Assembly (NCBI RefSeq): GCF_001021555.1 | Contig: NZ_LDCP01000001.1 | Location: 372,001-436,000 of the forward strand | Direction of reading: 5' to 3' | Origin: Aurantiacibacter marinus | GTDB taxonomy: Bacteria; Pseudomonadota; Alphaproteobacteria; Sphingomonadales; Sphingomonadaceae | Length of the DNA: 64,000 bases | Part shown: positions 44,819 through 53,301 of the stretch, one piece after another | Layout of the letters: every line of letters starts with the position of its first letter | Position numbering within the stretch: the stretch's first letter is position 1 | The notes under the pieces: model-generated | What the model was told of the DNA's origin: nothing | Seen by the model: the letters and a program-made list of their open reading frames with translations, nothing else | The model's database searches: none | Translations under genes and position numbers: made by a program

Positions 44819-45420
44819 TTTCCAGCTGAAGCGAGAATTGCTGCGACATTGCGGACGAATTCCGCCGCATGCTTTCGCATCAGTGGATCGGGAGCCATTT
44901 GGGCTACCGGTTCGGCCCATTGCACCGAACGGTGCAATGCAATTCTCCGAATCCATGGAAGCGCGCGCATGTGCCGATGCGGCAATTTCCGCCGAAGGCG
45001 TAGGCCTATCCGTGAAAATTGCTGAGCAGTTGGGAAAAGCCCTGCGCGGCTGGGAAAACTACAATCAGCGCGGCGAGTGCAAGTGTCGTACGCGCCTCCT
45101 TGCATCCTTCTAAAGGACAAAGCTGTTTTCTCACAAGATGTTACCAGCCAACCATGACTAGCAATCGGGTGCTTGAGTCCAAATACCGGTGATGTTCAGC
45201 GCGTAAAATGCCCCCCTGTTCGCGCCTGCAGCACCAGACTGGAATTTATGACCCGAATCTGCTATATACTTCGTGGACTGTACACCCTGCAGGGGTGACC
45301 AGCATCTAGGAAAGCAGGTCGTCGCTTCACGAACAGGCTTGAAAACAACCGACCGCGTCTGTTTGCGGAACGGTTCTTGTCACGCCAAAGCGAGCGATTT
45401 GCGAATGAAAGGAATACCGT
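44819..45420. other. 602-base region between fdxA and carD, gene-poor
   Basis: No clearly coding frame of normal length. A reverse-strand ORF touching the fdxA stop (from a TTG at 45120) lacks a ribosome-binding site and any recognisable pattern. A short 42-codon ORF (45006-45134, reverse) looks more protein-like and is listed separately. Near the right end, a TATATA sequence (45263-45268) could be a -10 element for carD, implying a ~145-base leader. That leader contains a small CACCC/GGGTG hairpin. Nothing else is identifiable. Confidence 0.5.
45006..45134 (-). CDS. Possible 42-residue small membrane protein
   Basis: A GTG-started ORF. Its middle part, TTLALAALIVVFPAAQGFSQLL, would make one membrane helix, preceded by a charged Cys-containing segment (PLEGCKEAR) and followed by a short polar tail. 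The hydrophobic, well-ordered composition is unlike a random frame. However, there is no clear ribosome-binding site, and no family is recognised. It may be a real small protein, a remnant of a longer gene, or chance. Confidence 0.3.
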   Translation of the reverse strand: MRKQLCPLEGCKEARTTLALAALIVVFPAAQGFSQLLSNFHG

Positions 45421-45954
45421 ATGGCCGCGAATGCGACCGCTTTTGAAGTTGGCGATTATGTTGTCTACCCCAAGCACGGTGTGGGACGCGTCATCGAACT
45501 GCAAAATGAAGAAATCGCCGGCATGCAGCTGGAACTTTATGTGCTGCGTTTCGAAAAAGAGCGCATGACGCTCCGCGTACCGACCAACAAGGTCGAAGCG
45601 ATCGGGATGCGCAAGCTTTCCAGCGACAAGACCCTGAAGGAAGCCATGGAAACCCTGAAGGGCAAGCCCAAGGTCAAGCGCACCATGTGGAGCCGCCGTG
45701 CCCAGGAATATGAAGCAAAGATCAATTCCGGCGAAATCGTCCTGATCGCAGAGGTAACGCGCGATCTTTTCCGCCCGGAAGACCAGCCCGAGCAGAGCTA
45801 TTCCGAACGGCAGATCTTCGAAGCCGCATCCAGCCGCCTTGCGCGGGAACTGGCTGCGATGGAGAAAACTGATGAGCCGACAGCGCTCACCAAGATTCTC
45901 GACGTGCTCAAAGAGCATGCGCCGCAATATTACGAAAATTCTGACGACGACTAA
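45421..45954 (+). CDS. carD: CarD/CdnL family RNA polymerase-binding regulator
   Basis: A 177-residue protein with an N-terminal Tudor-like RNA-polymerase-interaction domain (FEVGDYVVYPKHGVGRV near 7-21) and a helical C-terminal DNA-binding domain (WSRRAQEYEAKI near 90-101 and further helices). CdnL stabilises open promoter complexes, notably at rRNA promoters, and in Caulobacter adjusts growth and division to nutrients. AAGGAA precedes the ATG at a good distance. It has its own transcript, ended by a strong terminator. Confidence 0.93.
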   Translation: MAANATAFEVGDYVVYPKHGVGRVIELQNEEIAGMQLELYVLRFEKERMTLRVPTNKVEAIGMRKLSSDKTLKEAMETLKGKPKVKRTMWSRRAQEYEAKINSGEIVLIAEVTRDLFRPEDQPEQSYSERQIFEAASSRLARELAAMEKTDEPTALTKILDVLKEHAPQYYENSDDD

Positions 45955-45983
45955 GGTCGCCTGATCAAGTTTGAAGTCCAAAA

Positions 45984-46015
45984 GGGCCGTTCGCCATGTG
46001 CGAGCGGCCCTTTTT
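45984..46015 (+). terminator. Rho-independent terminator after carD
   Basis: Eleven-base arms (45984-45994 and 46000-46010, one G-T pair) around a five-base loop are followed by TTTTT. It lies 30 bases after the carD stop. Confidence 0.9.
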
Positions 46016-46125
46016 CATGCGCGGTCGCGGTTTCGGCAAAGCGATGCCATTCATCTACCAGCGACTTTGCCCGATTGCCAGGATGCGTGTATTGCCTGAG
46101 CAACACACAAAGCAGGAGGACTGGA

Positions 46126-46911
46126 ATGGGTATTGCAAAAATGGTTCGAAGGATTGGCCCCTTCATCGCACTGGCCGCAGCCGCCGGGCTCGCTGGCTGC
46201 GATGGGATGGACGTCACGATCAATGGCGAGGAAGGCGTGCCTCTTGCAGAATTGGATATGAGCGGTGATGCGCCGATCGGCGTGGCACTGGGCGGTTCGG
46301 ATACCGTGAATATTACGGCTGGCGATGAATTCACGATCGAAGTTGAAGGCAGCGATGCCGCCGCAGATCGTCTTCGCTTCATGCTGGAGGATGGCACATT
46401 GGCCATCGGCCGGGAGGAGGGAAGTTGGAGCGACAGTGACGTTGCCACAATCAATGTCACCATGCCTGCACCATCCATGATCGCCATAGGCGGTTCGGGC
46501 CAGATAACGGCAGACACGATGGACAGCAATGCAGAAATCGTAGTCGGCGGCTCCGGCTCCGCGACGGTCGGGACCTTGGAATCTGAATCGCTCGAAATCG
46601 TCATTGGCGGCAGCGGTAGCGTTTCCGCAGCGGGCAGCGCAGACAGGCTGGAAATCACCATCGGCGGCAATGGTTCTGCAATGATGCCCGACCTTCGCAC
46701 AGAGTGGGCTGAAATCAATATTGGCGGGTCAGGAAATGCAAGCTTCGCCTCAGACGGGACGGTCGAGGCGAACATAGGCGGATCGGGCAATATCCGTGTC
46801 TACGGAACGGCCAGTTGCGAACTCAACTCCATCGGTTCTGGCGAACTTGTCTGCGAACCGGCAGACGATGCGCCCGAAGCGAGCATTGACGAGGCAGCAA
46901 ACGAAAGCTGA
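46126..46911 (+). CDS. GIN-domain (DUF2807) lipoprotein
   Basis: A 261-residue exported protein. The lipoprotein signal ends in LAGC (Cys about 25). The mature part is a DUF2807/auto-transporter-adhesin-head domain built of short repeats, each with a GGSG- or GGNG-type turn (at least six copies between 120 and 235), consistent with a beta-helix. The family is cell-surface or periplasmic and of unknown function; binding or adhesion is inferred. A perfect AGGAGG precedes the ATG at 46126. Earlier in-frame starts are rejected. Confidence 0.85.
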   Translation: MGIAKMVRRIGPFIALAAAAGLAGCDGMDVTINGEEGVPLAELDMSGDAPIGVALGGSDTVNITAGDEFTIEVEGSDAAADRLRFMLEDGTLAIGREEGSWSDSDVATINVTMPAPSMIAIGGSGQITADTMDSNAEIVVGGSGSATVGTLESESLEIVIGGSGSVSAAGSADRLEITIGGNGSAMMPDLRTEWAEINIGGSGNASFASDGTVEANIGGSGNIRVYGTASCELNSIGSGELVCEPADDAPEASIDEAANES

Positions 46912-46962
46912 TCCGGAACGCTTCAGCGTAAATCCGTTGCGGCATAGACAGTTACAAGGCAA

Positions 46963-46997
46963 AAAACGGCTGGCGGAGAGAATCCGTCAGCCGTTTT
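46963..46997 (+). terminator. Rho-independent terminator after the GIN-domain gene
   Basis: Ten-base arms (46963-46972 and 46988-46997) begin with AAAA and end with TTTT, and the loop contains an extra GGA/TCC pairing. It lies 51 bases after the stop. The next gene's ribosome-binding site begins only about six bases after it, so expression of that gene must come from readthrough or a promoter inside this region. Confidence 0.88.
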
Positions 46998-47016
46998 GTA
47001 TTCCGGAGGCCTCGCA

Positions 47017-47352
47017 ATGCAGCGTGCGGTCCTGCTCTTTGCACCCTTTTCCGCGCTTGGCGTGGGTGGCTGCGTGGCGGGCACTCTGGTTGATGTCGCG
47101 GCCGCGCCTGTCCGCGCAGCGGGACAGGTCGCAGATTGGGCAACTACAAGTCAGGACGAGTCTGACCGAGCGCGCGGACGCGAAATTCGCCAGCGGGAGG
47201 AGCGTTTAGGCGAATTGCAGCGTGACTACGCCGAGCTGGAAGATCGATGCCTTGCGGGAGATGACCACGCGTGTCAGCAAGCTGTGATCATCCGGCGTGA
47301 AATGAACGAGATTATCCCGACAATCCCTGTTGAAAGAGAACGCGGCGATTAA
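47017..47352 (+). CDS. Small lipoprotein with coiled coil, unknown function
   Basis: A 111-residue protein. The signal peptide ends in a GVGGC lipobox-like sequence (Cys about 19). The mature part has an Ala-rich segment (DVAAAPVRAAGQVADW), then a strongly charged helix (about 45-75) likely to be coiled coil, and two Cys (RCLAGDDHACQQ) that may pair. GGAGG precedes ATG 47017. No known domain; similar short lipoproteins occur in sphingomonads, I believe. It is convergent with the sua5-type gene and overlaps it by four bases. Confidence 0.7.
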   Translation: MQRAVLLFAPFSALGVGGCVAGTLVDVAAAPVRAAGQVADWATTSQDESDRARGREIRQREERLGELQRDYAELEDRCLAGDDHACQQAVIIRREMNEIIPTIPVERERGD

Positions 47353-48293
47353 CCCGCAGCCGCGCGCCGCAGACGGTCATTAATAGCGCGGCCCATGCCA
47401 TATTCAGGAACGGGGGCGACGGAGATTTCATCATGCGGGGAGCGAGCAGCCAAGTGCAGGCACTCGTACAGACGCGCCGCTGCCTCTGCCAGATCGCCCT
47501 TTGCTGACAGGTTTGTATCACCTGCAATATCGCCAAAACCGATCATGAAATTTCCCTCAGCACATTCAGCCACGCCCAAATGAAGCGGCTTCCCCGGAGA
47601 ATAATGGCGTTCGAGCTGCCCAGGAGCCTCTACAAGCGCAGCGCCGCGCGCATCGTCTTCGGGGCCAAGCAATACGGTAAGCTCTTCTGCGCTCACCGGG
47701 CCGGGCCGCAGCAATTGCCAACCGCCATTCTGCCTGAGTGCAACAATCGTGGATTCAAGCCCGGCTTCGCACCGACCGCCATCCAGCACTGGCGGCGCAT
47801 CATTTCCGAGAGAAGCCAGCACATGGTCCGGCTGCGTCGGACTGATGCCGTAACTGCGATTCGCCGATGGCGCCGCCAGTGGCAGGCCAAGTGTATCAAG
47901 CACCTTGGCTGCCATGGGATGAGCTGGCTGACGCAGCGCGATGGTGGGCAATCCTGCCGTAACCGCTGGCGCGATGCCTGATCCGGTGCGGGCAGGAAGC
48001 ACCAGCGTCAGCGGACCGGGCCAAAACCGTTCCGCCAGCGATTGCGCGCGCGGGTCAAATTCCGCCAGTTTCCGCGCCATCGCGATCGAGGCAACATGCA
48101 CAATAAGCGGGTTGAATTCGGGCCGCCCCTTGGCGCGATAAATCCGCGCGACAGCCGCCGCACTGTCAGCCCTTGCCGCCAGACCATAAACCGTTTCCGT
48201 CGGCAGGGCGACAAGGCAGCCGGAACGCAGGATTTGCGCGGCCTCCGCGATGCCCGCTTCGCCGTGGAGGATGGTCTGCGTATTGCTGCTCAT
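47349..48293 (-). CDS. L-threonylcarbamoyladenylate synthase (Sua5/TsaC2 type)
   Basis: A 314-residue enzyme making threonylcarbamoyl-AMP from Thr, bicarbonate and ATP, the first step of t6A37 modification of ANN-decoding tRNAs. The N-terminal YrdC domain has PTETVYGLAARA and the KxR motif in YRAKGRPEFNPL. A linker and a C-terminal Sua5 domain make it longer than the E. coli TsaC (190). TsaB, D and E are elsewhere. It is divergent from the DUF815 gene. Confidence 0.93.
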   Translation of the reverse strand: MSSNTQTILHGEAGIAEAAQILRSGCLVALPTETVYGLAARADSAAAVARIYRAKGRPEFNPLIVHVASIAMARKLAEFDPRAQSLAERFWPGPLTLVLPARTGSGIAPAVTAGLPTIALRQPAHPMAAKVLDTLGLPLAAPSANRSYGISPTQPDHVLASLGNDAPPVLDGGRCEAGLESTIVALRQNGGWQLLRPGPVSAEELTVLLGPEDDARGAALVEAPGQLERHYSPGKPLHLGVAECAEGNFMIGFGDIAGDTNLSAKGDLAEAAARLYECLHLAARSPHDEISVAPVPEYGMGRAINDRLRRAAAG

Positions 48294-48319
48294 AGAATGC
48301 GCCTATAGGGAAAGCAGCC

Positions 48320-49144
48320 ATGGAAAACCAAGCCGAACTGCTGGGGCGCATCGCTGCGGCGCTGGAAAAGATGACAGCCACGGGCAGCGTAAACACCGAT
48401 TGGCTGGGCGCGCCGGCTTATATCTGGGATAGGTCCGCCGCGCGGTCGGTGTCCGGGATAGAAGCCCCCTCGCTCCGTCTCTTGCGCGGGATCGACCGGC
48501 AGAAGCGCACGCTGACCGAAAACATGATCCGTCTGGCAAACGGCGTGGCAGCGCATGACATGCTCTTGTGGGGTGCGCGCGGGATGGGAAAATCAGCCCT
48601 GCTGCGGTCAGCCGTGGCGCAGGCCCAATCCGATGGCGGAAATATCGCTCTGGTACAGGTCGCCCCCGAATCGGTGCCGAACTTGCCCCTCTTATTTGCG
48701 CAGCTTGCCGGGATCCCGCGAAACTTCCTCGTCTTCCTAGACGATTTAGGCTTTTCGGACGGCGATGACGCGACACCCCGCCATTTGCGCAGCTGGCTGG
48801 ATGGCGGGGTCGAAGCGCGGCCCTGCAATGTAAGGCTGGCAGTCACTTCGAACCGGCGCGCTATCCTTTCCCGGCATGCCAGCGAACAGGACGACCCGAT
48901 CAATCCACGCGACAGTGTGGACGATAATCTGGCACTCGCAGACCGCTTCGGGCTGGCACTTGGCTTTCACAATGCCAGTCAGAGCGATTATCTTGATATT
49001 GTGCACGGCTATGCCGACGAATACGGGCTGGAACTGAACGAGGCAGAGGCACTCGAATGGGCCAGGCGGCGCGGCGCGCGTTCGGGCCGAATCGCGTGGC
49101 ACTTCATCACTGAACTCGCTGGCCGGGCAGGCATACAGCTTTAA
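48320..49144 (+). CDS. DUF815 family AAA+ ATPase
   Basis: A 274-residue AAA-type ATPase. Walker A is GARGMGKSALL (near 88-98), Walker B is FLVFLDDLGF (near 136-145), and sensor 1 is LAVTSNRR. The DUF815 signature region with INPRDSVDDNLALADRFGLALGF follows. Members are found next to sua5 or uncharacterised genes in many alphaproteobacteria, and their function is unknown. It is convergent with the PQQ-type dehydrogenase gene (22 bases). Confidence 0.88.
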   Translation: MENQAELLGRIAAALEKMTATGSVNTDWLGAPAYIWDRSAARSVSGIEAPSLRLLRGIDRQKRTLTENMIRLANGVAAHDMLLWGARGMGKSALLRSAVAQAQSDGGNIALVQVAPESVPNLPLLFAQLAGIPRNFLVFLDDLGFSDGDDATPRHLRSWLDGGVEARPCNVRLAVTSNRRAILSRHASEQDDPINPRDSVDDNLALADRFGLALGFHNASQSDYLDIVHGYADEYGLELNEAEALEWARRRGARSGRIAWHFITELAGRAGIQL

Positions 49145-49166
49145 TCGGCCACGCGCAGGTTCCGGT

Positions 49167-50630
49167 TTACATGATGTCTTCGGGCGAGATCGCCCCTTCT
49201 TCGAAGGCACGTCTTGGATCGCCCCGCAATTCGCGGAGCGGCGGCAGCCTTTCGCCGCTGTTGCGCTGGATCGCTGCGGTCCCCTCGGCATTTGGTGCAG
49301 TAACGCGCCAGATGATGTTTCCGGTATCGTCGCTGACCAGCAGGGCTCCCGTCCGGTCCCATTCGACCCATGTCGGGCGGCCGTAGGTTTTATTGTCACT
49401 GGTCAGGAAAGTTTGCAGCACCTGCCGGGGCTCACCCACAGGATTGCCGCGCTCGTCAAATTCAACGAACACAACGTCATAACCTGCGGGCGGATAGCGA
49501 TTCCATGATCCGTGCCGGGCGATAAATGCGCCGTGCCCGAAACCGCTGCCCATTGTGCTGCCTTCTTCCGTGAAGACCAAGCCCAGCGCAGCGGCATGCG
49601 CCCCAAGGGCATATTGAGGGGTGCGTGTATATTCGGTGAGGAAGCGCGGCATCGGTGCCTCCACCCGCTCGTCGATCACATCGTTGAAATAGACCCACGG
49701 CCAGCCGTAATGGACGCCGATAGGCACGTTGGACATATAATCCGGCACCAGATCACTGCCGAGCATGTCGCGCTCGTTCACTGTGGTCCACAACTCTCCG
49801 GTCCACGGGTTGAAAGCCATGCCGTTGGGATTGCGCATGCCAGCGCCGAAAATACGCGTATTGCCGCTTGCCAGATTGATCTCGTGAATAGCAGCGCGCC
49901 CCTCCTCGATCTCCATTCCGCCTTCACCAATGTTCGACGCCGATCCAACAGCGACAAACAGTCGCGTACCGTCTGCGGACAGGATGATATTGCGCATCCA
50001 GTGATTCCCGGCGGCCGGAAGATCGGCAATAATCTCCGGAGTCCCAGTCACGGAGTTGCTGCCCAGTTCATAATCGAAGCGCAGCACCGCATCATGGTTG
50101 GCAATGTACAGATTGCCGTCGGTCCATGCGATACCCGAAGGCGAATCGAGATTGTCTTCGCGCAGGATATGGCGTTCTTCAGCCACACCATCTTCATTGG
50201 CATCGCGCAGCAAAATCAATTGGTTGGGAGATGCATCACCCGCACCCGCTTTGCTGAAAAGCAATCCGGCCACGAAATTGGTAAGCCAGCCGCCTGCCAG
50301 CTCCCGCTCCGGCGCATTGGTCTGGGTTACCAGCACATCGCCATTGGGGAGTGTGTAAATCACACGCGGATGGTCCAGCCCTTCTGCAAACCGGTTGACG
50401 ACCAGACCTTCACCGGGCGTTGGTGCGCCTTCATCACCCCAGCCAATTGGCTTCGCGATGGCAACAGTCGGGACAAGCTGCTTGTCCGGTTCTGCCAGAA
50501 CCGGATCTGTCCCGGTGGTATCTTCAAAGGCATATTGTGCTTCGTCGGGCCGGGTGAGAAACCAGATTGCGATCCCGGCAACAACGAGCAGGGCCAGCAG
50601 GGCGATAAGAATCTTCTTGAGAATGCGCAT
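49167..50630 (-). CDS. PQQ-dependent sugar dehydrogenase family protein (sorbosone dehydrogenase-like)
   Basis: A 487-residue exported or membrane-anchored six-bladed beta-propeller. The N-terminal helix (about 5-24) is a signal anchor. Motifs include VNRFAEGLDHPRVIYTLPNGDVLVTQ near 80-105, and blades with GMRNPNGMAFNPWTGELW and GSWNRYPPAGYDVVFV. Related enzymes oxidise sugars using PQQ, but many members are of unverified activity and no PQQ synthesis genes are in the window. The C-terminal ~50 residues are not family sequence. Confidence 0.85.
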   Translation of the reverse strand: MRILKKILIALLALLVVAGIAIWFLTRPDEAQYAFEDTTGTDPVLAEPDKQLVPTVAIAKPIGWGDEGAPTPGEGLVVNRFAEGLDHPRVIYTLPNGDVLVTQTNAPERELAGGWLTNFVAGLLFSKAGAGDASPNQLILLRDANEDGVAEERHILREDNLDSPSGIAWTDGNLYIANHDAVLRFDYELGSNSVTGTPEIIADLPAAGNHWMRNIILSADGTRLFVAVGSASNIGEGGMEIEEGRAAIHEINLASGNTRIFGAGMRNPNGMAFNPWTGELWTTVNERDMLGSDLVPDYMSNVPIGVHYGWPWVYFNDVIDERVEAPMPRFLTEYTRTPQYALGAHAAALGLVFTEEGSTMGSGFGHGAFIARHGSWNRYPPAGYDVVFVEFDERGNPVGEPRQVLQTFLTSDNKTYGRPTWVEWDRTGALLVSDDTGNIIWRVTAPNAEGTAAIQRNSGERLPPLRELRGDPRRAFEEGAISPEDIM

Positions 50631-50701
50631 GTCGTCTGGATAAGCGAGCCTGAAGGCCGCCGCAATGGATTTGCCTTTGCCCCTGCGTTAGAGACCCTGC
50701 C

Positions 50702-51181
50702 ATGTATGACTTCTCACCTGCTCCAGGGGCCAGCAAGCCCGAGATTTACGCCGCTTTGCTGGAGGCTGCGGATGCGTTGACCAATGGGGAGCCGGATGGG
50801 GTTGCCAACATGGCCAACGTCGCCGCTCTGCTGGGTGAATTTCTGCCGGACTGCAACTGGACCGGCTTTTATCGCATGGTCGAAGGCGAATTGGTGCTGG
50901 GGCCGTTTATCGGGCGGCCAGCCTGCATCCGTATACCTATAGGCGTTGGCGTTTGCGGCGCGGCAGCCAAGGGTGAAACACAGTTGGTTGAAGACGTGCA
51001 TGCGTTCCCGGGCCACATCGCCTGCGACGCGCTCAGCAGGTCTGAACTCGTGGTGCCTGTAATCCGTGATGGACAGGTTATCGCGGTAATCGACCTCGAC
51101 AGTCCCGAACTCGCGCGTTTCGACGAAGAAGATCGCGCCGGAATCGAAGCGCTCGCTGCGGTGCTCGGCGAGCGCATCTGA
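50702..51181 (+). CDS. msrC: Free methionine-(R)-sulfoxide reductase (GAF domain)
   Basis: A 159-residue GAF-domain enzyme that reduces free methionine-R-sulfoxide. The NWTGFYRMVEGELVLGPFIGRPACIRIPIGVGVCG stretch (about 54-88) contains two of the three redox Cys, and the third is in a HIACDALSRSE segment; the conserved SEL/VVP region follows. A role in oxidative-stress repair of the methionine pool is expected. Divergent from the PQQ-type dehydrogenase, 71 bases apart. Confidence 0.93.
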   Translation: MYDFSPAPGASKPEIYAALLEAADALTNGEPDGVANMANVAALLGEFLPDCNWTGFYRMVEGELVLGPFIGRPACIRIPIGVGVCGAAAKGETQLVEDVHAFPGHIACDALSRSELVVPVIRDGQVIAVIDLDSPELARFDEEDRAGIEALAAVLGERI

Positions 51182-51315
51182 GGCCTCACCCGTAGCCACG
51201 CATTGCCCCGTATCGGGACAGCAATGAGCGCCCTATTGGTTTTCCGCGACTTTCGAAGGTAAATATGGAGTTAATTGGGCTGTGCGCCCTTCTCCATGTG
51301 AGGGAAACTACCGCG

Positions 51316-52239
51316 ATGTCGAGCCGCTCTATCCTACTTCTTGCCAGTGCCGCCGCGCTCGGCACTTCCGTTCCCGCCCTTGCCCAGAATGATCACCATG
51401 ACGGGCATCACGGCGAAGCGCATCATGGCCAGATGGAACAGATCGATGGCCGCTATGATGGCGCTTGGGAGGGCGAATGGAGCGGTGAAGATACCTGGCG
51501 CGGAGAATGGACCGGCACCTATACTGATGCCCAAGGCCACACTATCGATGCCACGTATCACGGCGTCTTTACGGGCGACCATCACTTCGTAAGTGAAGAG
51601 GGCCACTCGCTATCGCATGACGGGCACGGATGGCGCGAGCATCACGGACGTCATGGTTTGCATGATGGGGCACATGGCCGCGGCAACGGCCCACGTTTCG
51701 CGTATACTGCTGCAGAGCGTGACCAGTGGCTTACCGATTGCCAATATCTGATGGCAGACGGTGGCGGCTATGAAGACCGCCGGGATCGCAATGGTCGCTT
51801 GATTGGTGGATTGCTGGGCGCAGTGGTTGGCGGCGTTGCGGGCAATCGGATTGCGGGCGGCGACCGCTTGCTCGGCACGGTGGCCGGTGCTGGCCTGGGG
51901 GGCCTTGCCGGCGCCGCAATCGGTTCTGTGCTGGATGGTGACGGTGATGGCGAATTGAGCCGCAATGAACTTTGGGCCACGCGTTACTGCGATGCATATC
52001 TGCGCCGCCATGAACTTGGCGGCGGTGAATTCGGCTATGGCCAGCAAATCAGGTTAGTGCCGGTGGCCACACATTCACAGGGACGCCATGGCCATCGTCA
52101 CAACGAAGATTGCCAGACTTGCCGCGAAGTCGTGACCGAGGAATGGATCGAAATCGAACGCCCTGCACCTCGCCCGCGTCCTCGCCCTACTCCGCGCCCT
52201 GCTCCGCGTCCTGAAGGCAAATTGACCCCGCTAAGCTGA
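51316..52239 (+). CDS. His-rich exported protein with glycine-zipper 2TM domain
   Basis: A 307-residue protein with a signal peptide (about 1-25, ending ALAQ). The first ~110 mature residues are rich in His, Gly, Asp and Trp (HHDGHHGEAHHG near 28-39; repeated GxWxGEW). A glycine-zipper membrane-type segment (LIGGLLGAVVGGVAGNRIAGG near 157-177, then a second) follows, and an acidic DGDGDGE stretch that could bind Ca2+. The C-terminus is a Pro/Arg repeat (PRPRPTPRP). The family is of unknown function, possibly envelope-associated and metal-binding. Confidence 0.78.
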   Translation: MSSRSILLLASAAALGTSVPALAQNDHHDGHHGEAHHGQMEQIDGRYDGAWEGEWSGEDTWRGEWTGTYTDAQGHTIDATYHGVFTGDHHFVSEEGHSLSHDGHGWREHHGRHGLHDGAHGRGNGPRFAYTAAERDQWLTDCQYLMADGGGYEDRRDRNGRLIGGLLGAVVGGVAGNRIAGGDRLLGTVAGAGLGGLAGAAIGSVLDGDGDGELSRNELWATRYCDAYLRRHELGGGEFGYGQQIRLVPVATHSQGRHGHRHNEDCQTCREVVTEEWIEIERPAPRPRPRPTPRPAPRPEGKLTPLS

Positions 52240-52314
52240 ATCAGCGCGCCGTGTGGCCAATAACGAAAACTTGCGCCGCGCAACTTCTTGCGCAGTGCAA
52301 CTCATTCGCGCAAA

Positions 52315-53301
52315 TCAGATACCGCCGCCTGTAAGGCGCTGACAAATAAGGTCTAATTGATCGAGAGTGCGGAAACGCACAGTGACCGCACCTGACCGCG
52401 GATCTTCGTCTGTAGCGATTTTCACGGGCAGGCCGAGAAACTCCTCCAGATGATTCTCTACTGCTGCAATATCGGCATCCTGGGCAGGGTCACGTGGAGG
52501 ACGTGCGGTTCGGCGTGCAGGTGTTTCGCCACCATTGCGACTCTTGCGGGCCAGTTTTTCGGTTTCACGCACCGACAGATTCTTGGCAAGGATCTGCTCG
52601 GCCAGTTGCTCGGCATCATCCAGCCCGATGAGCGCGCGCCCATGGCCCATGCTAAGGCGGCCCGCCTCCAGATGATCGAGCACACGGGTCGGAAGCGACA
52701 GGATACGCTGCAGGTTCGCGACATGGCTTCGTGACTTTTCAACCAGCGTTGCAATCTCAGCCTGGGTCATATCCTCGAACTCGGACAGACGTTGATAGGC
52801 CCGCGCTTCTTCAACTGGGCTGAGATCTTCGCGCTGGATATTCTCGATGAGCGCCAGCGCCATAACATCACGATCTTCAAGATCACGAATTACCGCTGGA
52901 ATTTCATGCAATTGCGCCTTCTGCGAGGCGCGCCAGCGGCGCTCTCCCGCCACCAACTGATACTTTCCGCGCGCCTGAGGGCGGACGATAACGGGCTGGA
53001 TCACACCCCTGCTCGCAATCGAAGCCGCCAGTTCCGCAAGCGCTTCTTCGTCGAAATGTTGGCGCGGCTGATCGGGATGCGGTTCGATGTCTGAAATGGC
53101 TAGCATCGCAAGACCATCGGTTCGGACAGTATCTTGCCCTTTGGCGCCACCAGAGCTTGAAAGAGGGCGCCGGGCGACCAGCGGTTCTTCACGCCGTGCC
53201 TCACCCATCAAAGCTCCCAGACCCTTGCCCAATTTACGTCGATTCGACGCAATCGGCGGCGTTGGCGCGCTTTCCGGCTTGGCGGAGCTCTTCTCGCTCA
53301 T
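52315..53301 (-). CDS. parB: Chromosome partitioning protein ParB
   Basis: A 328-residue CTP-dependent DNA clamp that loads at parS sites. It has an N-terminal tail containing the ParA-interacting region, the ParB/Srx CTPase domain (HPDQPRQHFDEEALAELA near 77-94 and box GERRWRAS near 118-125), a helix-turn-helix domain and a C-terminal dimerisation domain. Its start overlaps the parA stop by four bases. parS-like sites lie 0.8-3.3 kb upstream. It is the last gene of the mnmG-rsmG-parA-parB run. Confidence 0.96.
   Translation of the reverse strand: MSEKSSAKPESAPTPPIASNRRKLGKGLGALMGEARREEPLVARRPLSSSGGAKGQDTVRTDGLAMLAISDIEPHPDQPRQHFDEEALAELAASIASRGVIQPVIVRPQARGKYQLVAGERRWRASQKAQLHEIPAVIRDLEDRDVMALALIENIQREDLSPVEEARAYQRLSEFEDMTQAEIATLVEKSRSHVANLQRILSLPTRVLDHLEAGRLSMGHGRALIGLDDAEQLAEQILAKNLSVRETEKLARKSRNGGETPARRTARPPRDPAQDADIAAVENHLEEFLGLPVKIATDEDPRSGAVTVRFRTLDQLDLICQRLTGGGI

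Noticed and set aside
44210-44956. 248-codon reverse frame over the S4 pseudogene and fdxA
   Set aside because: Antisense to fdxA, with shadow-type composition; the S4 reading on the plus strand explains the sequence better.
44815-45120. 101-codon reverse frame ending at the fdxA stop
   Set aside because: It starts at TTG without a ribosome-binding site and has no coherent pattern; the short overlapping frame at 45006-45134 looks more protein-like.
52240-52314. Repeated TTGCGC/GCGCAA pieces between the glycine-zipper gene and parB, considered as a terminator
   Set aside because: The repeats overlap or are spaced irregularly, and no stable stem with a U-run could be drawn.
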